From NCBI GenBank assembly GCA_019311115.1, contig JAFDDB010000007.1, positions 1-59,995 on the forward strand: 59,995 bases of DNA, given 5' to 3'. The position numbers were made by a program, and so were the translations under genes. Positions 26,970-34,407 of this stretch are shown piece after piece (position 1 is the first letter of the stretch; each line of letters begins with the position of its first letter). The notes beneath the pieces were generated by a model, which ran no database searches, was not told the DNA's origin, and worked only from the letters and a program-made list of their open reading frames with translations. This DNA comes from Deltaproteobacteria bacterium (GTDB lineage Bacteria > Myxococcota_A > UBA9160 > SZUA-336).

Positions 26970-28527
26970 CGCCCCGGACACGGGTGCAGCGGCGGGCGCG
27001 CCCGGAGTCGAAGCGGGGACGGCGTCGGCCGGCGGCTCCGAGCTGCCGGCCTGGCTGCGGACGGTAGCAGCACGTCTGCCGAGTGCCGGCTCGGGCGCAC
27101 TCGTCGCGCGCGCCTTCCACTGCGCACTGGCGCTGCTCTTCGGCATCGCCTTCGCGTCCCTCGCCGCGCAGGTAGACGTCCTGATCGGCAGCCGCGGCCT
27201 GCTGCCGATCGCCTCGCTGCTCGACGAGCTGCGCGCGGCGGGAACGGTCGGCTTCTTCGACTTCCCGACGCTGTTCTGGCTCGGCGCGGACGACTCCTGG
27301 ATCTCGGCGGGCATCGGTCTCGGCCTGGCGCTCTCGACACTCGCGATGTTCGGGATCTTCCCGCGCGCGTGCTTCGCGCTCCTCGTCCCGCTCTACCTGA
27401 GCTACGCGGCCGCCGGCCGGGACCTGCTCGCGTTCCAGTGGGACAGCCTGCTGCTCGAGTGCGGACTGCTCGCGGTCTTCCTGCCGCGCGACCGCGAGGC
27501 CTCCTGGATCCACCTGCTCTTCCGCGTGCTGCTCTTCAAGGTGTACTTCGAGTCGGGCCTGGCCAAGTGGCAGTCGTCGCTCGGAGACTGGCACGACGGC
27601 TCGGCTATGACGCTGTACTACGAGACCGCTCCGCTCCCGACGCTGCTCGCCTGGTACGCGCACCAGCTTCCGGAGTGGTGGCACCACCTGGAGAGCCGCG
27701 CGACGCTGGTGCTCGAGCTGGCGGTCCCGTTCGGAGTGTTCGGCGGCCGCCGGCTGCGCCTGGCCGCGTTCTTCGCGCTGACCGGCTTTCAGCTGCTGAA
27801 CCTGGCGACGGCGAACTACGGCTTCTTCGTCTACCTGGTGCTGTCGCTGCACCTCTTCCTGCTGGACGACCGCGACCTGCGCTGGCTGCCGGAGTGGCTT
27901 CGCAGACCGCGCGCACCCGCTGCACCGCGACGCGTACCACGGCGCTGGGAGCCGGCGCGGCGCGCGGCCGCGATCGCCCTCTGCGTCTTCTTCGCGGTGG
28001 CTTCGTCGGTCCAGGCGCTGCGCACGTTCACCGACCTGCCCCGCCTGCGTGAGCTGACCGAGCCGCTCCAGTCCGCCTGGGAGCCGTTCCGCCTGGTGAA
28101 CACCTACCACCTGTTCGGACACATCACGCGCGAACGCATCGAAGCCGAGTTCCAGACGCGCCAAGGCGACACCTGGACGCCCCACGACTTCTGGTACAAG
28201 GCGGGCCCACTCGACCGCGCCCCGCCGTTCGTGGCGCCTCACCAGCCGCGCGTCGACTTCCGGCTCTGGTTCTACGGACTCGGCTTCCGGCGCGGCGTGC
28301 CGCGCTACGCGGGCACGTTGCTCCACCGCATGTGCACGGACCCCGCGGCGGTCGAGCCGCTCTTCACGTCTCCCCTGCCGGCCTCCCCCGAGGCCGTGCG
28401 CATCGTCTTCGGCCGCTACCACTTCACCACGCCCGACGAACGCGAGGCCACCGGCGCCTGGTGGAAGAGGAGATGGCTCGCCATGATCCCCGAGGTCTCC
28501 TGCGCCGAAGCGCGTGGGGACCCCTGA
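26968..28527 (+). CDS. Lipase-maturation-factor (LMF1)-like membrane protein; start codon uncertain
   Basis: In-frame sequence upstream of ATG 27346 (LIGSRGLLPIASLLDELRA...PTLFWLGADD) is LMF1-like, but no ATG/GTG/TTG occurs between 26923 and 27346. Confidence 0.75.
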   Translation, partial: DAPDTGAAAGAPGVEAGTASAGGSELPAWLRTVAARLPSAGSGALVARAFHCALALLFGIAFASLAAQVDVLIGSRGLLPIASLLDELRAAGTVGFFDFPTLFWLGADDSWISAGIGLGLALSTLAMFGIFPRACFALLVPLYLSYAAAGRDLLAFQWDSLLLECGLLAVFLPRDREASWIHLLFRVLLFKVYFESGLAKWQSSLGDWHDGSAMTLYYETAPLPTLLAWYAHQLPEWWHHLESRATLVLELAVPFGVFGGRRLRLAAFFALTGFQLLNLATANYGFFVYLVLSLHLFLLDDRDLRWLPEWLRRPRAPAAPRRVPRRWEPARRAAAIALCVFFAVASSVQALRTFTDLPRLRELTEPLQSAWEPFRLVNTYHLFGHITRERIEAEFQTRQGDTWTPHDFWYKAGPLDRAPPFVAPHQPRVDFRLWFYGLGFRRGVPRYAGTLLHRMCTDPAAVEPLFTSPLPASPEAVRIVFGRYHFTTPDEREATGAWWKRRWLAMIPEVSCAEARGDP

Positions 28528-28558
28528 TATACTCGGCCCTCGCAGGGAGGAGAGCACA

Positions 28559-29398
28559 ATGGCCGCGAGCGCCGATCGGATCATCGAGACGGGAACCGAC
28601 CACCTTCAGGCACGCGTCACGGAACGCGTCGCCATCCTGACCATGAACCGGCCCGAGCGGCGCAACGCGCTGTCGGGCGAGATGCTCGCGGGACTGGAGC
28701 AGGCGCTTCGCGACGCCGAGACGGCCGCCGACGTGGGCTGCGTCGTGCTGACGGGCGCGGGCGGCGGGTTCTGCTCCGGCGGGGACGTGAAGGGCATGGC
28801 CGCGGGCGGCGGTGGCGAGGGACCGCGGCCGACGCTCGACGAGGCGATCCACTCGCAGCGGCTGTCCCAGCGGAACACCGCGGGGCGACTCTGGGCGATG
28901 CCCAAGCCGACCCTCGCCTCGCTCCCGGGTCCGGCCGCCGGCGCCGGACTGTCCCTGGCACTCGCCTGCGACCTCCGGATCGCGTCCGAGAACGCGATCA
29001 TGACCACGGCCTTCGCGAAGGTCGGCTTCAGCGGGGACTACGGCGGGACGTTCTTCCTGACCCAGCTCGTCGGCGCCGCGAAGGCGCGCGAGCTGTACCT
29101 GCTCTCGGATCGCGTGGACGCCAAGGAAGCCGAGCGGCTCGGCCTGGTGAACCGCGTGGTGCCGGAGAGCGCGCTCGAGGAGCAGACCCTCGAGCTGGCG
29201 AAGCGGCTCGCTCACGGCCCGACGGTCGCGTACCGCTACATGAAGGAGAACATCAACCGCGCACTGACCGGAGCCGGCATGGAGGAGTGCCTCGACCTGG
29301 AGGCGACCCACCACGTGCACGCGGGGCTGACCGAGGACCACCGCGCGGCGGTGCGCGCGTTCGTCGAGAAGAAGACGCCGACCTTCAAGGGGCGCTAG
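28559..29398 (+). CDS. Enoyl-CoA hydratase/isomerase family
   Basis: VAILTMNRPERRNALSGEML, GGGFCSGGDVKG; AGGGAGG before ATG. Confidence 0.92.
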   Translation: MAASADRIIETGTDHLQARVTERVAILTMNRPERRNALSGEMLAGLEQALRDAETAADVGCVVLTGAGGGFCSGGDVKGMAAGGGGEGPRPTLDEAIHSQRLSQRNTAGRLWAMPKPTLASLPGPAAGAGLSLALACDLRIASENAIMTTAFAKVGFSGDYGGTFFLTQLVGAAKARELYLLSDRVDAKEAERLGLVNRVVPESALEEQTLELAKRLAHGPTVAYRYMKENINRALTGAGMEECLDLEATHHVHAGLTEDHRAAVRAFVEKKTPTFKGR

Positions 29399-29418
29399 CC
29401 CGGCGCTGGAACTGGCGT

Positions 29419-29780
29419 GGAGACGGCGGTCGGTCCCGGAGCCTGTGGGCCGTGGGCCCCTGGCCCTTCGGGCCTGTCCCGCACTCGGCCCTCAGGCTCC
29501 GGGACCGACCGCCTCCGCACGTTCGAGAGCGGGCGCTTCTGGAGGGGGGGCACGGCTGCCGCGTTCGGCGGCTATGTGCGTCGATTCGAGCTTCTGTTCT
29601 CACCGCGGTGGTGCACGACCTGGTGCCTCTACGAAACCTGGGAGGTGCGGCGGGACGGGCCTGCCGCGGGGCGTGCAGAGGCGGTCGGGGCCCGGCGACT
29701 GAGGGCCGAGTGCGGGACAGGCCCATAGGGCCAGGGGCCCTGCTCTGGACCACAGGCGTCGGGCCCCGACCGCCGTCTCC
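29419..29780. repeat. MITE/REP-like pair of large hairpins in inverted orientation
   Basis: 21-bp perfect stem 29425-29445/29493-29513; related stem 29680-29697/29757-29774; hairpin loops are reverse complements of each other; outer ends GGAGACGGCGGTCGG/CCGACCGCCGTCTCC. Confidence 0.75.
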
Positions 29781-29798
29781 GCGCCTCTCAGGAGCAAG

Positions 29799-32117
29799 CT
29801 AGCCGCGGCGGAGGCTCTCTCGGTCGATCACCAGGTTGGACGTCGAGCGCAGCAGCTCGTCTGCCATTTCGGCGCGCTTCGCACGCGGCCGTTCGGCAGG
29901 ACGCGGGCGCTGCGCGGCTCGGGCGGGGTCGAGCCTGGGTCGAAGGGCGCGCGCAAGCTCCGGCGGCAGGGTCACGTCCAGGTACTCGAGCGCGGTTCCG
30001 CGCAGGTACGGGTCGCTCCCGAACAGGGCGGCGAGCGTGGACGCCATGACCTCGCGCTCGCCCGCCAGACCGAGCAGCGTGAATACGTGCTCGAGGCTGC
30101 GGTCGATCCGCTTCAGGGAAGCCTGCGAGCCCGAATCGAGCAGCACCGAGCGCGGGTCGGTCGGCCGACGGCGGCCCTGGCGCTCCCAGGTCCGGTCGTC
30201 GACGCCGAGCTCCTCGAGCGCGATCGCCTGCGCGTGCGCGACGGGCAGCACGCGATCCGGGTGACGCGCACCGATGCGCGCCGCGGACTGCGCCGCGTGG
30301 TAGCGCAGGTCGAAGTCCTCTAGCGCTTCGTGGGGATCGGAGAGCCGCCGTGGCTCGCGGAGCAGACGGCCGAGACCGTCGAGCGCCCGCGGCTCGTCGC
30401 AGCCCTCGAGCACGCGCGCCAGTCGCTGGCGCACGGGGTACGGCTGGGACGGATCGACCAGCCAGTCGACCAGCTGACCGGGCGCACGCGACGCGGCGCG
30501 CGCCAGGAACGCGGCGGCCTCGTCGGCGGAGGTTCCCGCGAGCAGCGAAACCGCGTGCGGTACCAGCAGCCTCGGGTCCCCCTTGAAGCCGCGCAGCGCC
30601 CGCCGCACCAGGCCGGCGTCGCCGGAGTGGAGCGCGGCGACGTGGTCGGCAACCGAGTCGAGCGCCGCCGGTCCGGCTCCGCCCTCTTCGGGCGGCGCCC
30701 CGTCGGAGTCGGGGACGGACTCAGAGCCGGACGGCTTCGGAATCCCGCCGCGCTGGCGGATTTCCTGCAGGATCGCCTCGCGGTCGAGGCCGACGCGGGT
30801 GCCCGCGATCGTGGCCGCCGTGGTGGCGTCGACGAGGCTCTCGTCGTGGAACTCGATCTGTCCGGCGCGCAGGCTTCCCGCCAGCTGGAGCACGTAGCCG
30901 CGCTCGAGCGAGCGCACCGCGACCAGCGCACCGGTAGCGGCGACCACGGCCGCACCCACCACGAGGGCGATCGGCAGCGACGGGAGAAACGTGAGCCCGG
31001 CCAGGATCAGGCCGCTGGTCACGAGGTCGCCGCCCCGCTGCGCGCCGATGTCTACGAAGATCTTCGTCGGCCGCTTCTTGGCCGGCGCGAGCGGGGTGTA
31101 GAGCAGCTCGAAGGCGCTGCGGAAGAGCGAGTTCGCCGCGATCATGCCGAGGCCGCGCGCCACCGCCGTGGTCCAGAGCCGCGTGAAGATCGTGGCCGCG
31201 ATCCCGCTCACCAGCACCAGGACGGGGAAGCTCAGCATGGCCACGCCCAGGCCGAAGCGGCGCAGCACGCGCGATCCGACCGAGGCCTGCAGCAGGAAGC
31301 CCAGGATCCCCGTCACCGTGTAGAAGACCGCGAAGAAGCGCAGCAGCGGCTCGCCGTCGGCGAACCGTGCGTCGGCCTCGAACTTGACCGCGTAGTCGAG
31401 CAGCGTGTCGGCCATGGCGCAGAGCGCCACGAGCACCATCATCTGCTGCAGGTAGGGAGTATCGCGCAGCGCGCGCAGTCCAGCCGGCACGCCGACGGCC
31501 GCGGGCGCCCCGCGGGCGGTGCGTGGCGGCGCACCGATCCCGCGTACGAAGAACGCGGAGGCCGCGTGCAGCAGCGCCATGAAGATCAGCATGGCAGGGA
31601 GCCCGAAGAAGACCGACATGCGCTCCGCGGCCAGTCCGCCGAGCACGCCGCCGGCGGCGGCCGCCGCGGCGACGCGCCCGATCGTCTGGCGCGCCGTGTG
31701 CGGGTCGAAGCGCTCGTTGATCACGGACCAGAACCCGCTGATGAGCACCGCACCGAAGAGGGCCAGGTGCACGTACAGCAGGACGGAGCCGGCCTCGGGC
31801 GAGACCTGGAGCAGCGCCCACTCCCCGACCAGGAACGCCGCGCTGGCCAGGAAGGCCAGCGGCAGCACCCGCGCCGGGCCGAACCGACCGAGCCAGTGCG
31901 AGAACGCGAACGCGCTGGCGATCGACGCGATGGCCGAGCCGATCATCACCTTGGGGAGATCCGTCGCGTCGAAGTACGACAGGAAGAGCGCGTCGCGGCT
32001 GGCGCGTCCCGCAACGTGGCCCGCGATCATGGTCCCGGCCCCGAGGATCGCGAAGACGACCTCGGGGCTCGTGCGGAGGAGCCGCCCGGCTCCGGGCTCT
32101 GGTGGCGCGGCGCTCAT
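29799..32117 (-). CDS. MFS-fold transporter (nucleotide-translocase-like) with C-terminal HEAT-like region
   Basis: N-terminal ~12-TM region (GRASRDALFLSYFDATDLPKVMIGSAI; SGFWSVINERFDPHTARQTIGR) then a soluble helical repeat region. Confidence 0.75.
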   Translation of the reverse strand: MSAAPPEPGAGRLLRTSPEVVFAILGAGTMIAGHVAGRASRDALFLSYFDATDLPKVMIGSAIASIASAFAFSHWLGRFGPARVLPLAFLASAAFLVGEWALLQVSPEAGSVLLYVHLALFGAVLISGFWSVINERFDPHTARQTIGRVAAAAAAGGVLGGLAAERMSVFFGLPAMLIFMALLHAASAFFVRGIGAPPRTARGAPAAVGVPAGLRALRDTPYLQQMMVLVALCAMADTLLDYAVKFEADARFADGEPLLRFFAVFYTVTGILGFLLQASVGSRVLRRFGLGVAMLSFPVLVLVSGIAATIFTRLWTTAVARGLGMIAANSLFRSAFELLYTPLAPAKKRPTKIFVDIGAQRGGDLVTSGLILAGLTFLPSLPIALVVGAAVVAATGALVAVRSLERGYVLQLAGSLRAGQIEFHDESLVDATTAATIAGTRVGLDREAILQEIRQRGGIPKPSGSESVPDSDGAPPEEGGAGPAALDSVADHVAALHSGDAGLVRRALRGFKGDPRLLVPHAVSLLAGTSADEAAAFLARAASRAPGQLVDWLVDPSQPYPVRQRLARVLEGCDEPRALDGLGRLLREPRRLSDPHEALEDFDLRYHAAQSAARIGARHPDRVLPVAHAQAIALEELGVDDRTWERQGRRRPTDPRSVLLDSGSQASLKRIDRSLEHVFTLLGLAGEREVMASTLAALFGSDPYLRGTALEYLDVTLPPELARALRPRLDPARAAQRPRPAERPRAKRAEMADELLRSTSNLVIDRESLRRG

Positions 32118-32140
32118 ACCGTCATATTGCCCCAGTCACG

Positions 32141-33118
32141 ATGACCCGCGCTAACACCTGCTTCACGTGCCTGCTGGCGCTGCTCCTCGCAGCGTTCGTC
32201 GGGCCGGGAACCTCGGCTCGGGCGGACCAGCCCGCCCGGAACGGCGACGTGCCGGTCCCGGCCGACCCGCTGCTCCAGGCGCTGCAGGAACAGGCGCGCG
32301 ACTCGCCCGCCCGCACCTTGGCCCAGCTCTGGGATTACCGCAGCGACACGCTACAGGCCCAGGTCGGCCGGGCGCTCGCACAGCTGGGGCTCGACCGCGA
32401 GGTCCGCGAGGGGGATCTGAGCGTCGTCCTAGTGGACGCCACGGACCCCAACCAGCCGCGCGTCGCCGAGTTCAACGGCGACGAGATGATGTACGCGGCG
32501 AGCCTGCCGAAGATCGCGGTGCTGCTGGCCGCGTTCCAGCAGATCGCCGGCGGCGAGATGCAGCTGGACGACGAGAACGAGCAGCTGATGATCCGAATGA
32601 TCCGCCGGTCGGACAACGCGGCCACCACCGAGCTGATGCACCGCGTCGGCAAGGAGAACATCGCCCGGATCCTGCTCTCGGTCCGCTACCGGCTCTACGA
32701 CCCGCGACACGGCGGGGGGCTCTGGGTCGGCAAGGACTACGGCAAGGCGGGCCTGTGGCGGCGCGACCCGCTGAACAACCTGTCGCACGGCGCCACCGCC
32801 ATGCAGGTGGCGCGCTTCTACTTCCTGCTCGAGAACGAGCAGCTCGTGACGCCCGAGCACAGCCGGAAGATGAAGGAGATCCTCTCGCACAGCGCGCTCA
32901 ACCACAAGTTCGTGAGCGGGCTGCGCCGCAGCAATCCCGATGCCCGCTTCTTCCGCAAGTCGGGCTCGTGGCGCACGTACCACTCGGACAGCGTGCTCGT
33001 GAAGCGCGACGGGCGGACGTACATCGCAGTGGCGCTGGCGAACGACCCGGGCGGGGCGGACTGGCTCTCCGAAATCATCGAGGCGCTCGACGAGATCGTC
33101 TTCCCCGGGCCTTCCTAG
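32141..33118 (+). CDS. Exported serine hydrolase (class A beta-lactamase-like fold)
   Basis: Signal peptide; YAASLPKIAVLLA (SxxK); MIRRSDNAAT (SDN). Confidence 0.8.
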   Translation: MTRANTCFTCLLALLLAAFVGPGTSARADQPARNGDVPVPADPLLQALQEQARDSPARTLAQLWDYRSDTLQAQVGRALAQLGLDREVREGDLSVVLVDATDPNQPRVAEFNGDEMMYAASLPKIAVLLAAFQQIAGGEMQLDDENEQLMIRMIRRSDNAATTELMHRVGKENIARILLSVRYRLYDPRHGGGLWVGKDYGKAGLWRRDPLNNLSHGATAMQVARFYFLLENEQLVTPEHSRKMKEILSHSALNHKFVSGLRRSNPDARFFRKSGSWRTYHSDSVLVKRDGRTYIAVALANDPGGADWLSEIIEALDEIVFPGPS

Positions 33119-34407
33119 TACGGGGCGGACGGAGTCGCATGTTCGGAGAGGAGCAGCTCGTGGAGCTTTCCGCCGAACCGCTCGTGTTGTTCGGCGGAGT
33201 TCTTGCGGAGGACGTTGGAGAGCACGGTCACGATGTAGTGCAGCGAGACGTCCTTGCGCTCGGTCTCCACCAGCGCGATGGAGTTCATGTAGTTGATGCG
33301 GTTGCCCATGAACTGGCCGCATTTGAAGCCGGGCTCGTCCTTGCAGCCGTAGAGTGAACCCGACTTGAAGTAGAGCGCCGAGTCGTTGAGCGCGCCCGCG
33401 GACGCGTAGCGGATGCGCGCGTCGGTCAGGTAGAGCAGGCGCTTGATCTCGAGGCTCGACCAGCGATCCACCAGGCGGCCCTGGTCCATGAGCAGCAGGT
33501 AGCGCGCCAGCTCGCGGCTGGTCGAGACGCTGTTCGTCCCCGGCAGGATCTTCTTGCCCTCGCGGGTGAAGAGGCTGCCCTGGCGCAGCTTCGCCGGGTC
33601 GAGGCCGTTCGAGCGGAGCGGCGACTGGAGCGCGTCGGCGAGCCGCCGCGTGAGCTCGGCCTTGGGCGTCTCGTCGAACCACTTCGCCGACGCCTCCGGC
33701 GACAACGGGTACTCCGCGCCGAACTCCCGGAACAGCACCAGCTCGGCCATCAACATGCTCGCGCCCGCGTTGGAGCTAGCCGAGCACATCCAGTCGAGAA
33801 AGGTGTAGAGCGTGGCCGAGTCCCCTTCCTGGAGGGGACGCCGGATCACCGCCGCCTGCCCCGGCTTCCAGAACGGGACGACGTGGTGGTCACGGTTGAC
33901 GAAGCGGTTCGCGGTGATCACCGTCTTGCGCAGCATCCGGGCCCGAGCCTCGGTGTCGTCCGGGTAGCGATCGGCGAGCGCCTGGAACCAGCCCAGCGCC
34001 ACCACGATCTTGCCCACGCTGCCCGGGTTCTGGATCGAGCCACCGTTGACGTCCGCGTAGCGCGGGCGCTTCGGATCGGAAAGGTCGAGGACCGTCACGC
34101 CGTAGTGCTTGGCGTGCTCGCCGATCAGGGAGCGGACCTGTGCGGTGAACGCCTCGTCCGGAGTCGGCAGGTCGAAGGGCTCACCGTCGGCGAGTCGGAG
34201 CTTCACGCGGTCCATGCCCCAGAGCGAGCCCGGTACCAGCGTGCCAGTCCGGATCAGCCAGTCGCGAGCCAGGTCGTAGGCGCGCAGCCGGTTGATGCCG
34301 GTCGAATCGTAGCCGTCGAGCGGGTAGGCCGCGGCGTCGGTTGCCGCGGCGAGCAGCAGGAGCAGCGAGAACACGCCTGCGAGCGTGCGGGCGGCGGCTC
34401 GTCTCAT
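33115..34407 (-). CDS. Exported serine hydrolase (beta-lactamase-like fold), divergent
   Basis: Signal peptide MRRAAARTLAGVFSLLLLLAAATDAAA; NPGSVGKIVVAL (SxxK); CSASSNAGASM. ATGA overlap with 34404..37382. Confidence 0.7.
   Translation of the reverse strand: MRRAAARTLAGVFSLLLLLAAATDAAAYPLDGYDSTGINRLRAYDLARDWLIRTGTLVPGSLWGMDRVKLRLADGEPFDLPTPDEAFTAQVRSLIGEHAKHYGVTVLDLSDPKRPRYADVNGGSIQNPGSVGKIVVALGWFQALADRYPDDTEARARMLRKTVITANRFVNRDHHVVPFWKPGQAAVIRRPLQEGDSATLYTFLDWMCSASSNAGASMLMAELVLFREFGAEYPLSPEASAKWFDETPKAELTRRLADALQSPLRSNGLDPAKLRQGSLFTREGKKILPGTNSVSTSRELARYLLLMDQGRLVDRWSSLEIKRLLYLTDARIRYASAGALNDSALYFKSGSLYGCKDEPGFKCGQFMGNRINYMNSIALVETERKDVSLHYIVTVLSNVLRKNSAEQHERFGGKLHELLLSEHATPSAPY

Noticed and set aside
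24609-27314. 901-aa minus-strand ORF
   Set aside because: Shadow of the sigma54 regulator and USP genes; Arg/His/Glu-rich, no family motif, while the plus-strand frame has clear domains.
29385-29802. Cluster of small overlapping ORFs on both strands
   Set aside because: All are translations of the inverted hairpin element; repeated peptides reflect the repeat.
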